Positions 39,736 through 48,854 of a stretch of DNA of 64,000 bases are shown in pieces. Source of the DNA: Chloroflexota bacterium. Its GTDB lineage: Bacteria; Chloroflexota; UBA11872. Within the stretch, counting starts at the first letter, position 1; the number at the start of each line of letters is the position of its first letter. The translations under genes were made by a program, and so were the position numbers. The notes below the pieces were generated by a model. The model was not told the DNA's origin. It saw only the letters and a program-made list of their open reading frames with translations, and ran no database searches. Location of the stretch: assembly GCA_022825895.1 (NCBI GenBank), contig JAJDVX010000019.1, positions 1-64,000 on the forward strand. The letters are read 5' to 3'.

Positions 39736-40827
39736 TCAGGCGGCTGGCGTGAGGTCTTTGAGGCGCGGCATGACCTCTTGCGTCAGCAGGTGCAGCGATC
39801 GCTTCCAGCCGTCGGCCGGCTCCCACTCGTGGGCCATGGCCAGCAGCACGCCAAAACCGCCGACCTCGTCGTATAGGGCGCGTAGCCGCCGCTCAACCTC
39901 GTCGGGGCTGCCGACGATCCAGACTTCGTCGCACAAGTACTCAAGCGTCACATCCTCGTCCGGAATGTCGGCCGAGGTCTTGAAGAGGTCGAACATCCCG
40001 GCCAGCGGCAGCAGCCGGAAGAAATAGTCGCGAAAGTCTCGTCCCATGCTGCCTTCGATGGCTTCTTTCCGGGCTTGCTCGGTGGTATCCGCGACGTAGA
40101 TTGTTCTGGCGATTCGCCAGTCGGTCCGGCTGGGCTGTTTGCCCGCTTTCTGAGCACCCTCTTCCACGGCGTCCCAATGCGTCTTCAGCGTCACCGGCGG
40201 GATGATGTTGATCGACATCGGGATCCAGCCGCGTTCACCGGCCAGGCGCAAGGTTCCAGATGCCGGCGAGACGCCGGCCACTCCAATGGGCGGGTGCGGC
40301 TGCTGATAGGGGCGCAAATGCAAGCGAAGTCCGACGGCCTCCACCTGCTCGGGAATCGTGTATTTCCAGTACTCGGACTCGTAGGTGCCCGGGGCCTGCC
40401 CGTTCCAGATATCCAGGACGGCTTGTATTGTCTGCCCTGTCATCTTGCGGTTTTCACCCGACGTTAGATCAAACCCAAATGCTTCAAGATCTCCCGGGAA
40501 ACCACCCGAACCAACGCCCCAATAGAAGCGTCCTTTCGCCATGTGGTCCAGCTGTGCGATGCGGTGGGCAAGGCCGAATGGATGGTGGTTTGGAAGGCAG
40601 GTAACGCCCGTGCCAAGAATGATGTTCTCTGTGCGACCGAGCGCCTGGGCTATCAGGAGATCAGGCGCCGGAATGTTCTCCCACTCGGCCGTGAAATGCT
40701 CGCCAATCCAGTACTCGGAGAAACCGAGCCGATCAGCCTCGACAATTTGCTCGAGATCGGCGGCGATTGTCTCGGTGAAATTGTGGCCGGGTGGATGCAA
40801 CGGCATCATGAATCCGCCGAGCTTCAT
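39736..40827 (-). CDS. Luciferase-like (LLM) flavin-dependent oxidoreductase
   Basis: A 363-residue TIM-barrel monooxygenase. Motifs include FSEYWIGEHFTAEWENIPAPDLL, GTGVTCLPNHHPF, KGRFYWGVGSGGFPGD, and GVAGVSPASGTLRLA. It oxidises an unknown organic with FMNH2 (or F420H2) and O2. Next to a convergent flavin reductase gene that could feed it reduced flavin. Confidence 0.88.
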   Translation of the reverse strand: MKLGGFMMPLHPPGHNFTETIAADLEQIVEADRLGFSEYWIGEHFTAEWENIPAPDLLIAQALGRTENIILGTGVTCLPNHHPFGLAHRIAQLDHMAKGRFYWGVGSGGFPGDLEAFGFDLTSGENRKMTGQTIQAVLDIWNGQAPGTYESEYWKYTIPEQVEAVGLRLHLRPYQQPHPPIGVAGVSPASGTLRLAGERGWIPMSINIIPPVTLKTHWDAVEEGAQKAGKQPSRTDWRIARTIYVADTTEQARKEAIEGSMGRDFRDYFFRLLPLAGMFDLFKTSADIPDEDVTLEYLCDEVWIVGSPDEVERRLRALYDEVGGFGVLLAMAHEWEPADGWKRSLHLLTQEVMPRLKDLTPAA

Positions 40828-40952
40828 GCGATCGCCTCGCTCATCGGTCTAGCGCCAACGCCTCGGCGGAAGCGTACGGCGGGCGCAAAATGCCGTCAAA
40901 GCTGCCGAGAGTCTCTCGTGCGGGCGACCTGTCAGAGGCTCGTTTGATGCCG

Positions 40953-41990
40953 TCAAGGCTCATTGCTCAGTGCGCCGGCGTCAACGCCCAGCTTCTCCGC
41001 CGTATCCAACAGCGTCTGAAGCGTGGCGGGCGCCACTTCGATTCCCGACCTTCGCTGCTCTGCTCGCGCCCGGCGTTCCGGCTCACCTGGAATCAGCACC
41101 TCGTCGAATCCCGGCGCGGTCTGTACGCCTGTGACACGGTCGAATAGCCCGTCCACCGCCGCACCGTACTCGTCCCTGGGCCGAAAGACGGCCGGGTCGA
41201 TGCCAATCAGGATGACGCCGAGCTTGTTATAGCGGTCCGTCAGCTCGGCTCCCGTCATCCCGCTCCCGAGGGCGTCGATCAGGATCGACAGGGCCGAACC
41301 CTTGTGGCCGCCGAAGGGGAGCAGCAAACCGCCGTCGAAGAAATCGTCCGGATCGGTCGTGGCATTTCCCTCGGAGTCCAGAATCGAGTTCTCGGGCAAC
41401 TGCATCCCGCGCGCCTGCGCGATGCGGATCTTGCCGACGGCCTGCGCGGATGTTGCGAAGTCCATGATCATTGGATCGTGCGATCCGGCCGGCACGCCCG
41501 CCGCAATCGGATTGGTGCTCAGCGCCGTCTCGGCCCCGCCGAACGGGGCGGTGACGATGTCGGACGGACCGCCGACCACCATTATGGCAATGACGTCGCT
41601 GGCGGCCGCCAACTCGGCCCACTCCCCCACCCGGCCGACGTGATTGCAGTTCATCATTCCGGCCATCGCGATGCCGGACGCCTTCGCCAGCTTGACGACT
41701 TCAGCCACGGCATCGGCGGCCGTGATCTGCCCGAATCCCCAGTGGCCGTCAACGAAGACCGCGTTGGGCGTAACTTGCTTAATGGAGGGTCTCACCCGGG
41801 GATCGACCAGACCTTCGTCGATGTAGGTCACGTAGTCTGGAATGCGCATGACCCCGTGCGACGGGTGTCCCGAAAGGTCCGCCAGCACCAGCGAGCAGGC
41901 CACCGCGTCGGCGATGTCGGGAGGCGAGCCCGCAGCCTCGAAGACGTCCCGGCCAAACTGCTCGAGGACGCTGCTAGTGAATTTAGGCAT
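40953..41990 (-). CDS. Malate/L-lactate dehydrogenase family (Ldh2)
   Basis: A 345-residue NAD(P)-dependent oxidoreductase of the Ldh2/MDG family, acting on 2-hydroxy acids such as malate, lactate or ureidoglycolate. Motifs: LADLSGHPSHGVMRIPDYV, MMNCNHVGRVGEWA, ALSTNPIAAGVP, FGGHKGSALSILIDALG. Full length for the family. Substrate not determined by sequence. Confidence 0.88.
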   Translation of the reverse strand: MPKFTSSVLEQFGRDVFEAAGSPPDIADAVACSLVLADLSGHPSHGVMRIPDYVTYIDEGLVDPRVRPSIKQVTPNAVFVDGHWGFGQITAADAVAEVVKLAKASGIAMAGMMNCNHVGRVGEWAELAAASDVIAIMVVGGPSDIVTAPFGGAETALSTNPIAAGVPAGSHDPMIMDFATSAQAVGKIRIAQARGMQLPENSILDSEGNATTDPDDFFDGGLLLPFGGHKGSALSILIDALGSGMTGAELTDRYNKLGVILIGIDPAVFRPRDEYGAAVDGLFDRVTGVQTAPGFDEVLIPGEPERRARAEQRRSGIEVAPATLQTLLDTAEKLGVDAGALSNEP

Positions 41991-42221
41991 AGCTAACCCG
42001 CACCAGTATCCGGGATCAGACTCGAGAGTCTACACGTGTGTGCCGCTGGACTCAAGGAGTTAATCCCAGGTTTCTGAGTGCCAAACACAATTTTAAGTGA
42101 ATGCTCTAAGAAAGTCCGATTGAGTTTGGACAGAGCACTTGAGAAGAAGAGAGAACATGCGGTGTATTGCTGTAATGCACTTAGGCAAACATGAGATGTT
42201 CTATTGAACGTATACATTTCA
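41991..42221. promoter_or_regulatory. AT-rich intergenic region with bulged hairpin
   Basis: 231 bp, clearly lower in GC than its flanks. Contains TGCTCT (42102-42107) with AGAGCA (42132-42137) and, inside, GTCC (42114-42117) with GGAC (42128-42131). It lies after the thiolase gene and before the Ldh2 gene, so it may hold a terminator and a promoter. Confidence 0.4.
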
Positions 42222-43400
42222 CTACACGGCTTCTACCAGGGCGGCGATTCCCATTCCCCCGCCGACGCAAAGGGCCGCCACACCGCGTTTTGCTCCGCGA
42301 CGTCGCATCTCATGCGTCAGGGTCACGAGGATGCGACAGCCGCTGGCCCCGATGGGATGACCCAGTGCGATGGCGCCGCCGTTGACGTTGACCTTGGCGG
42401 CGTCCAGGTCGAGCAGGCGCAGCACGCCCAGAACCTGACCGGCAAACGCTTCGTTGATTTCAAAGAGGTCAATGTCCTCATCGGTTAGCCCGTGACGGTC
42501 GAGTAGACCTCGAATCGCCTCGACCGGGCCCAGGCCCATCAACCCGGGCTCGATGCCCGCCGTATCGAAGCCGCGCAGTACGTGGTCGTAGCGGTGGCCG
42601 TGGTCGTCCGCCCAGCGGCTGGAAGAAACAACCACCAGCGCCGCGCCGTCGTTGATGCCGGAGGCGTTTCCCGCTGTGACCGTCCCGTCCTCTTGAAACA
42701 CGGGCCGAAGCCCTGCGAGCGCCGAACGGCTGGTCTCTCGCGGGTGCTCGTCAGTGCCGACCTCAACCAGCCTATTGGCGGTATAGGCCGAGATGGGACT
42801 GACCTCCTCTGCCACGCGGTCTCGTGCCGCCTGATAGCGGCGCTGGCTCGCAAGAGCGTAGGCGTCCTGCTGGGCCCGCGAGATGCCGAGCTTGGCGGCG
42901 ATTCGTTCGGCGGTACAGCCCATGTGGATGTGCTCGAAGCTGTCCACCAGCCCGTCGCCCTGCAGCGAATCCACCGGCGAGGCCGTCGGATCGGGCTCAC
43001 CCTGCGCGTCGCGTGGAACCAGGAAGGGCGCACCGGACATGCGTTCGACGCCGCCGGCCAGGACGACGCGGCTCTGTCGCAGCCACACCTGCTGAGCGGC
43101 AAGCTGCACCGCCAGCAACCCGCTGCCGCACACCTGGTTGACGGTAAAGGCGGGTCGTTCGACAGGGATGCCGGCTTGGACCGCGATCTGGCGGGCCACG
43201 TTCATGCCCAGCCCGGCCTGCAGGGCGCAGCCCACAATCACCTGGTCGACCTGTACGGGGTCGATGTGCGTGCGGCGGAGAAGGTCAACGGCGAGTTGGC
43301 GCCCAAGCTCTGACGCGCTTAAGCCAGCCAATGCTCCGAGGTACCTGCCGATTGGGGTTCGCCGGGCGGCCAGAATGACAGCTTCGGGCTGGTCAGGCAC
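42222..43400 (-). CDS. Acetyl-CoA acetyltransferase (thiolase)
   Basis: A ~392-residue thiolase, splitting or making acetoacetyl-CoA. Acyl-carrying Cys91 is in NQVCGSGLLA; the second active-site parts are NGGAIALGHPIGASG (His) and CVGGGMG (Cys). GGAGG lies 6 nt before the GTG at 43400, which overlaps the synthetase stop by 8 bp. Coupled to acetoacetyl-CoA synthetase, so the pair would convert acetoacetate to two acetyl-CoA. Confidence 0.92.
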   Translation of the reverse strand: MPDQPEAVILAARRTPIGRYLGALAGLSASELGRQLAVDLLRRTHIDPVQVDQVIVGCALQAGLGMNVARQIAVQAGIPVERPAFTVNQVCGSGLLAVQLAAQQVWLRQSRVVLAGGVERMSGAPFLVPRDAQGEPDPTASPVDSLQGDGLVDSFEHIHMGCTAERIAAKLGISRAQQDAYALASQRRYQAARDRVAEEVSPISAYTANRLVEVGTDEHPRETSRSALAGLRPVFQEDGTVTAGNASGINDGAALVVVSSSRWADDHGHRYDHVLRGFDTAGIEPGLMGLGPVEAIRGLLDRHGLTDEDIDLFEINEAFAGQVLGVLRLLDLDAAKVNVNGGAIALGHPIGASGCRILVTLTHEMRRRGAKRGVAALCVGGGMGIAALVEAV

Positions 43401-45360
43401 GGGCAGCCTCCGCTTGGAGGAGTTGCGCGCGGAGCGACACATAGACGATCAGGCACTCGGGGTTCGCCAGTGACTCGCGATTGGTCACCGGATCGCCTCG
43501 AAGGATGCGCGTGACGGTCAACTCCGCCAGCTTCCCGTTGCGAGTTCGCGGCAGATCGGGCACGGCAAGAATGCGGCGCGGTACGTGGCGGGGCGAGGCC
43601 GACGTTCGAATCGCGCGTTGAATCTCCGTTCGCAGTGCAACATCAAGCTCGTGCTCGGGTCGAAGGACCACGAAGAGCGCGATTTCGTCGCGGCCTTCGC
43701 GATTCACGGTCGCAGCCAGACCTGCAACGACCTCGGGAATGGTCTCCAAAGGTCGATAGATTTCAGCCGTTCCGATGCGGACGCCGCCCGGCATCAGGGT
43801 TGCGTCGCTGCGGCCGAGAATGACGATGCCGCCGTGTGCCGTGATCTCGATGAAGTCGCCGTGACGCCAGACCCCCGGATACATCTCAAAGTACGACGCG
43901 CGATACCGCTCGCCGTCGGGATCATTCCAAAACCGCACCGGCATCGAGGGGAATGGTCTTCGGCAGACAAGCTCGCCCTTTTGGCTCTGCACCGAGCTCC
44001 CGCGCTCGTCGAAGGCGGCGACATCCATGCCCAACCCAGCGCATTGAATTTCGCCCGCGTAGACCGGAAGCAGCGGATTACCCAGCACAAAGCACGACAC
44101 GATGTCGGTGCCGCCTGAAATGGATGCCAGGTGCAGATTGCCGTTGACGTTGGCGTATACCCAGCGGAAGGCGTCCGGCGACAGCGGGGAGCCGGTGGAT
44201 AGCAGCGTGCGCAGCGACGAGAGGTCGGCTACGTCGCGCGGGCGGATGCGATCGCGCATACAGGCTTCGACAAACGACGCGCTGGTTCCGAAGACCGTTA
44301 CCCCAAGCTCGTCGGCCAGGCGCCAAGCGGTCGAAAGATCGGGGTGGTTCAGGCTGCCCTCGTAGAGGACGAGGGTGCAGCCGGTGGCCAGGGCCGAGAC
44401 CAGCCAGTTCCACATCATCCAACCGCAGGTGGTGAAGTAGACGATCGTGTCGTCGGCCCGCAGGTCGGTGTGGAGTTGGTGTTCCTTGCGGTGTTGCAGG
44501 AGCGTGCCGCCGGCGCCGTGGACCATGCACTTGGGCGCTCCGGTGGTGCCCGACGAGTACAGGATGTAGAGCGGGTGATTGAACGGTAGCGCGGCGAATT
44601 CGGGCTGGTGGCTGGTTGCCAGACTCAGAAGGTCGTCCCAGTTGAGCCAGTTCTTGGGCATCTCGGCCGTTGGCGATCCGCCGAAGGGAACCACGACGAC
44701 GTGCTGGATCGACGGTATCTGCGAGTTGAGGGCCCGGATGATCGGAAGGCAGTCGAAAGGGCGGCCGTTGTAGGTGTAGTGGTCGCTGGCGATGAGGAGG
44801 CGAGGTTCGATCTGGCCGAGGCGGTCGCGGGCGGCGGCGGCGCCGAAGTCGGGTGAGCAGGCGCTCCAGATGGCGCCGAGGCTGGCGCAGGCGAGGAAGG
44901 CGATGACGGTCTCGGGGCCGTTGACCAGGTAGCCGACGACGTGGTCGCCGGGCTGAATGCCCAGGTGGCGCAGGGCGCTGGCACAGCGGCCGACCTGGGT
45001 GCGTAACTCGGCGTAGGTCAGGCGGCGGGTTTGGCCGGACTCGGTGCGGTAGACGAGGGCGAGCTTGTCGTCGCGGCGGCGGAGCAGGTGTTCGGCGTAG
45101 TTGAGGGTGGCGCCGCGGAACCACCGGGTGCCGGGCATGCGGTCGGGGCCCTTGACTTCGACGGGTGGGTCGGCGAAGCGGATGTCGGCGAAGTCGGCGT
45201 AGAGGGACCAGAAGTCGGCGCTGTGGTCGACGGACCAGCGGTGGAGGGCGGGGTAGTCGGGGAAACGCCGGCCGGTGTGGGCCTCGGCGGCGCGCCAGAA
45301 GCGGGCCATGGCGCTGGTGGTGAGCGCAGCCGGGTCGGGGCGCCAGAGGGGGGCGGTCAA
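43393..45360 (-). CDS. Acetoacetyl-CoA synthetase
   Basis: A ~655-residue AMP-forming acyl-CoA synthetase. The family's own start (APLWRPDP...MARFWRAAE) and [12 protein letters not shown] are present; the AMP-binding P-loop is [21 protein letters not shown], with GGTDIVSC and [11 protein letters not shown]; the CoA region has RTRNGKLAE. It activates acetoacetate to acetoacetyl-CoA. The TTG start at 45360 has GGAG upstream, gives the family length, and overlaps the leader-ORF stop (TTGA). Confidence 0.9.
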   Translation of the reverse strand: MTAPLWRPDPAALTTSAMARFWRAAEAHTGRRFPDYPALHRWSVDHSADFWSLYADFADIRFADPPVEVKGPDRMPGTRWFRGATLNYAEHLLRRRDDKLALVYRTESGQTRRLTYAELRTQVGRCASALRHLGIQPGDHVVGYLVNGPETVIAFLACASLGAIWSACSPDFGAAAARDRLGQIEPRLLIASDHYTYNGRPFDCLPIIRALNSQIPSIQHVVVVPFGGSPTAEMPKNWLNWDDLLSLATSHQPEFAALPFNHPLYILYSSGTTGAPKCMVHGAGGTLLQHRKEHQLHTDLRADDTIVYFTTCGWMMWNWLVSALATGCTLVLYEGSLNHPDLSTAWRLADELGVTVFGTSASFVEACMRDRIRPRDVADLSSLRTLLSTGSPLSPDAFRWVYANVNGNLHLASISGGTDIVSCFVLGNPLLPVYAGEIQCAGLGMDVAAFDERGSSVQSQKGELVCRRPFPSMPVRFWNDPDGERYRASYFEMYPGVWRHGDFIEITAHGGIVILGRSDATLMPGGVRIGTAEIYRPLETIPEVVAGLAATVNREGRDEIALFVVLRPEHELDVALRTEIQRAIRTSASPRHVPRRILAVPDLPRTRNGKLAELTVTRILRGDPVTNRESLANPECLIVYVSLRAQLLQAEAARA

Positions 45361-45623
45361 CGGGGGGCTCCGGCGGTGAAATGGATGGGCTTTGCGCGCG
45401 TAAGAGTTTTTTCCAAAAAACTCTTCGGTCGCCGGGGGGCGCTTTGCGGCGGCGAGTGGCGCTGGCTGAGGGGGGACCGGAGGGCAGCGGCGAGGGGGCA
45501 GGGCCGGGACCGAGGGACAGGCTGGGACAGGCCAAATCCCGGCGATGCGGGGGACGGCTGATGGGCGGCAGGGGGCGATAGGGCGGCGGGGGAGGGCATC
45601 GGGGCCGGGGGTTGCGTGGTCAT
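45357..45623 (-). CDS. Proline-rich leader ORF with PKSFLEKTLTRA core
   Basis: An 88-residue ORF starting MTTQPPAPMPSPAA, with about a fifth Pro, then SAPRRPKSFLEKTLTRAKP and a short tail. It matches the interrupted ORF at 9305/12141 at its start and especially in the core. The core DNA is a near-perfect palindrome. Its TGA overlaps the synthetase TTG start (TTGA). The coupling and the recurrence suggest a translated leader that controls the downstream gene; a stable protein function is less likely. Confidence 0.5.
   Translation of the reverse strand: MTTQPPAPMPSPAALSPPAAHQPSPASPGFGLSQPVPRSRPCPLAAALRSPLSQRHSPPQSAPRRPKSFLEKTLTRAKPIHFTAGAPR
45402..45425. repeat. AT-rich perfect hairpin inside leader ORF
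   Basis: AAGAGTTTTTT (45402-45412), CC, then AAAAAACTCTT (45415-45425): an 11-bp perfect inverted repeat in very GC-rich surroundings. With flanks (TTGCGCGCGT on one side, CGGTCGC on the other), it equals the site split by the IS1595-like element. Confidence 0.75.
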
Positions 45624-45630
45624 GCGGGCC

Positions 45631-45640
45631 AGTGTACACT
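45631..45640. promoter_or_regulatory. AGTGTACACT palindrome before leader ORF
   Basis: Third exact copy. On the minus strand it ends 7 nt before the leader ATG at 45623. Candidate operator or extended -10 region. Confidence 0.5.
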
Positions 45641-45768
45641 GAATGTGAACCGACGGCAATGCCAGATGGACCAGGTGAGCGGCACGGCGGCAGGCGCTCC
45701 TCGGATCCGAGGCGCGTTTTGATGATAGATTCGGAGGTGAACTTTTCCAGAATGAGATTGGCTCGCGA

Positions 45769-45921
45769 ATGCGCGTTCTGAGGTTCCTGGGACGGATCCT
45801 GAGGCGGGCGTTGGCGGATGTTGGGAAGGCGGCGAATCAGACGGCCGACTCGGGATCGAACAGGATCGACAAGTTCACCGGCGGCTCGCCGGGAAGCATG
45901 AGCGGCGGGCCCCTGGGTTAA
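45769..45921 (+). CDS. Small protein, RALAD family
   Basis: A 50-residue protein starting MRVLRFLGRILRRALADVGK, then a polar Gly/Ser tail (GGSPGSMSGGPLG). The first 19 residues match the product at 38956. Stop TAA at 45919-45921. Isolated between repeats and leader region; function unknown. Support is the shared motif only. Confidence 0.4.
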   Translation: MRVLRFLGRILRRALADVGKAANQTADSGSNRIDKFTGGSPGSMSGGPLG

Positions 45922-45944
45922 CCATTCGGCGTTGGATCAGGCTC

Positions 45945-46138
45945 TACGGAGACCTCTGCAAAACCTTGGCTTGGTTGCCCGGAAGACCCCTCACCGATTT
46001 CGGCCGAAGACGCCCGAATCCTTCGGCAAGCTCAGGAGGGGCTCTGCCTCTCCCCTTGGAGAGGGGAAAGAACGGCGGCTCCTCGAGAGGATTGACACCG
46101 CGCACCAGTCGATTGGATTACGAGAAGGTCTCTCTGAG
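45945..46138. repeat. Dispersed repeat block, uninterrupted copy
   Basis: Reverse-complement copy of the block around 5515-5746/6933 without the IS110 element. Includes CTCACCGATTTCGGCCGAAG, GAATCCTTCGGCAAGCTCAG and CTGCCTCTCCCCTTGGAGAG. Confidence 0.8.
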
Positions 46139-46141
46139 GGG

Positions 46142-47188
46142 CTAGCCGCCGATCTGGTACATCTCGACTTTGGGGGCGCTGTGGGGGTGGCCGGATTCGT
46201 CGAGGAGGTTGGCGCGTTCTTCGGAGTAGCGGTCGGTGCGGGCGGTCCAGACGCCTTGGATGAGGGCGCGGAGTTCACGGTCGGTGGCGCCGTCGCGCAG
46301 CGGGGTCTTGAGGTCGGTGCCGCCGCCGGCGAAGAGGCAGGTGAGGAGATGGCCGTCGGTTGAAAGGCGGGCGCGGGTGCAGTCGCCGCAGAAGGGTTGG
46401 CTGACCGAGGAAATGACGCCGATTTCGCCGGAGCCGTCGACGTAGCGGTAGCGGTTGGCGACTTCGCCGCGGTAGTTGGGGGCGGCGGGCTCGATGGGGG
46501 CGACCTCGTTCACGCGGGCCACGATTTCGCGGGCGGGCACGACCTCGGAGAGGACCCAGTGGTTGAGGTTGCCGACGTCCATGTACTCGATGAAGCGGAC
46601 GATGTGGCCGGTGCCCTTGAAGTGGCGGGCCAGTTGGGCGACGGCCTGGTCGTTGACGCCGCGCTGGACGACGCAGTTGATCTTGATCTGGTCGAACCCG
46701 GCGGCTTCGGCGGCGCGGATGCCTTCGAGCACCGGCTCGACGCTGATTTCGCGTCCGTTCATGCGCTTGAACACGTCGTCGTCCAGGCTGTCGAGGCTGA
46801 CGGTGATGCGGTCAAGCCCGGCTTCCCGTAGCGCAGCGGCGTGGCGCGGCAGCAAGTAGCCGTTGGTCGTGAGGGCGGTGTCTTCCACGCCGTCGATGCG
46901 AGTGAGCATTTGGACCAGCGTGGGCAGGTCGGCGCGCAGCAGGGGTTCGCCGCCGGTGAGACGGAGCTTGCGGGCACCCAGGTCGACGAAGAGGCGGGTG
47001 AGGCGCTCGATTTCCTCGAAGGACAGGATCTCCGGCCTGGGCAGGAAGGCGTAGCGCGCGCCGAAGACTTCGGCCGGCATGCAGTAGGGGCAGCGGAAGT
47101 TGCAGCGATCGGTGACGGAAATGCGCAAGTCGCGCAGTTCGCGTCCGAGGGTGTCGGTGACGGTTGGCAGGGTGGTTGTGGCGTTCAT
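46142..47188 (-). CDS. moaA: GTP 3',8-cyclase (molybdenum cofactor step 1)
   Basis: The 348-residue radical SAM enzyme converts GTP to the cyclic intermediate used by MoaC for molybdopterin. SAM-cluster Cys residues are C29, C33, C36 (TDRCNFRCPYCMP); the C-terminal cluster Cys residues lie in FCGDCTRARLSTDGHLLTCLF; and the essential C-terminal Gly-Gly is present. It fits with the molybdoenzyme operon at 57.8-64 kb, though other moa genes are not here. Confidence 0.95.
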   Translation of the reverse strand: MNATTTLPTVTDTLGRELRDLRISVTDRCNFRCPYCMPAEVFGARYAFLPRPEILSFEEIERLTRLFVDLGARKLRLTGGEPLLRADLPTLVQMLTRIDGVEDTALTTNGYLLPRHAAALREAGLDRITVSLDSLDDDVFKRMNGREISVEPVLEGIRAAEAAGFDQIKINCVVQRGVNDQAVAQLARHFKGTGHIVRFIEYMDVGNLNHWVLSEVVPAREIVARVNEVAPIEPAAPNYRGEVANRYRYVDGSGEIGVISSVSQPFCGDCTRARLSTDGHLLTCLFAGGGTDLKTPLRDGATDRELRALIQGVWTARTDRYSEERANLLDESGHPHSAPKVEMYQIGG

Positions 47189-47681
47189 TGACTGGGACTG
47201 CGGGGCGAGGGCTCCGCGTACTTGAGTCTACGTGGGGGAGGGGGAAGGAGTGAGCTGAGAGCAGTGTGAAGTGAGGTAGGACGAGGGGAGAGGATCAGAT
47301 GGGCTCGGGTGCGGTGCCGGCGGTTGGGGTGGGGTGAGTCGCGTTCGGAGGGCGAGACGGATCGGATGGGTAGGGAACTTAGGGTGGGGTCGGGGACGAA
47401 CCGGGGCGAGGAATGGCGAAGTCGGCGATGCGCCGGTGGGCGGGAGAGGCGGTGGGAAGTCGACTGGGTCGCCGGAAGTGAGCGATGGGCGAGGCGGAGG
47501 GTTGGCGGACTCTCCGAACTGGAGACGACGGCTACAATGGAGGCAGCATCAAAGGGGCGGCCCCGGTGCGTGCAGCGGGGATGGTTGAGATCGGGTCGGC
47601 TGGTTGGCCGATACAACGAAGGGGCGCCCACGTGCGAGAACAGGTCCAGAGAAGAATCGGCACAGGCTCTCGGGAAAACCG
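47189..47681. other. Non-coding repeat region
   Basis: About 490 bp without a gene. Contains a GGAAGGAGTGAGCTGAGAG repeat (near 47245) that is also found at 1.9, 3.5, 7.4, 53.4 and 54.2 kb on one strand or the other. The rest is G-rich without known features. Confidence 0.6.
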
Positions 47682-48008
47682 ATGACGGCCGATCTGTCCG
47701 CGCTCGATATCGAGCGACGCTTGACGGCGATTGAGTCCACGCTGCCGACGTTTGCGACGAAATCGGACATTCACTCGCTGCGAGCCGAGATGCAGACGAT
47801 GCGAACCGAGTGGAAGTCTGACCTTGGCGAGCTGCGAGCCGAGTTTGGCGAGTTGCGAGCCGAGTTTGGCGACCTGAAGGCCGAACTTCACGCGCGGGAG
47901 GCGCGCCTGATCAAGTGGCTTGCCGGGCTGATGGTGGCCGGGGTGGCGGCCGCGGCGGGGGTGGCGATTGCGGTGAACCAGGTTCTGGCGGCCGGCGTGG
48001 GGGGCTGA
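47682..48008 (+). CDS. ATKSD-family coiled-coil/membrane protein
   Basis: A 108-residue protein. Residues ~5-78 form a coiled coil with FATKSDIHSLRAEMQTMRTE and heptad-like (GELRAEF) repeats; a C-terminal membrane helix (~83-103) follows. It is a longer relative of the 65-residue proteins at 11617 and 48117. A start at 47604 would add an unrelated extension. Likely tail-anchored and oligomeric; role unknown. Confidence 0.6.
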   Translation: MTADLSALDIERRLTAIESTLPTFATKSDIHSLRAEMQTMRTEWKSDLGELRAEFGELRAEFGDLKAELHAREARLIKWLAGLMVAGVAAAAGVAIAVNQVLAAGVGG

Positions 48009-48116
48009 TCGAGGCCCTCGCAGGACGCGACATGGGCAATGGACGCGGCTTTGAAGGGGCGGCCACTTGCAACGCTTGATCTACAGCCGACCAAGAAGCG
48101 GCTTTCGGGGTAACCG

Positions 48117-48314
48117 TTGACCTCCGACCCTGAGCGGCTGGCTCGGTTGGAAGGCGCGTACCAGCACCTGGCGACGAAGGCGGACCTGAAGGACCTGGAG
48201 CTGCGACTGACGAGCGATCTCCGAAGCCTGGAAACCCGGTTGACGGTACGGCTGATGCTGGTGGTGAGCCTGGCCACGGGTGTTGTCGTGGCCGTCGACC
48301 GGCTGTGGAATTGA
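48117..48314 (+). CDS. ATKAD-family small coiled-coil/membrane protein
   Basis: A 65-residue protein: coiled coil LARLEGAYQHLATKADLKDL then a membrane helix and the tail AVDRLWN. Close relative of the IS1595 passenger at 11617 (about 35 of 65 identical). TTG start, GGGG upstream. It lies 108 bp after the longer relative. Confidence 0.6.
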   Translation: MTSDPERLARLEGAYQHLATKADLKDLELRLTSDLRSLETRLTVRLMLVVSLATGVVVAVDRLWN

Positions 48315-48359
48315 GGCGGGCCCGGGAGACGTCGTGGTGTTGATGGCGTTTGAGACGTT

Positions 48360-48486
48360 GGTGGTGAGTCGCTTCGAGTTTTGGGTGGCGTAGTCCCCTG
48401 CCGTCCACGTCAATGGCGACGACTCCGCCAACATGGTCGGTCTCCGCCTGCCGCTGGATGTCTCGCTGGTAGATCTCCTTGCCCAA
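48360..48486 (-). pseudogene. Fragment of a small conserved gene
   Basis: Reads GKEIYQRDIQRQAETDHVG then VVAIDVDGR, followed by a frameshift into DYATQNSK. The pattern resembles a widespread short family with IYxRDIRxxxEADHxGxVVAIDxxSGDY. It is probably a degraded copy; the wider region 48315-48854 has nothing else recognisable. Confidence 0.35.
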
Positions 48487-48854
48487 GCTGGCGATCTCAT
48501 CCTTCGGGCGGCGTGGAGTGGTGGGACTTGTCGCTCACGTCGGCACCGGGGAGTCTGCGCTTCTCACGCGCTCCCTCTTCAGAGGCGCAATCTTGCGCCA
48601 CCACCCTGCCGGCTTCCGGGGGAAGCGACGGGCCGACATTGCTGGCCTAAACCCCGGACCTGCTCGACTGCGTATCCGTTGGCGATATGCTCGCGGAAGC
48701 CGAGAACATGACTTTCAATAGGACATCGTACGCCGAATGGAGCATGAGACGTGGGGTAGCATGCAAGTGCTTATCTCCAAAGTTGTACGGATGGACGTAG
48801 GCATTTGAGTATCGATGTTTGTGATCCCAACGATGTTGGAGGGAAGAGGGAGTC

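Noticed and set aside
41991-42221. Possible tRNA or small RNA in the AT-rich gap
   Set aside because: A bulged hairpin is present, but no cloverleaf or CCA-type end could be drawn.
45402-45425. AT-rich hairpin as an intrinsic terminator
   Set aside because: The stem is AT-rich with no following T-run on the transcript, and it lies inside an ORF coupled to the next gene, so termination is not the likely role.
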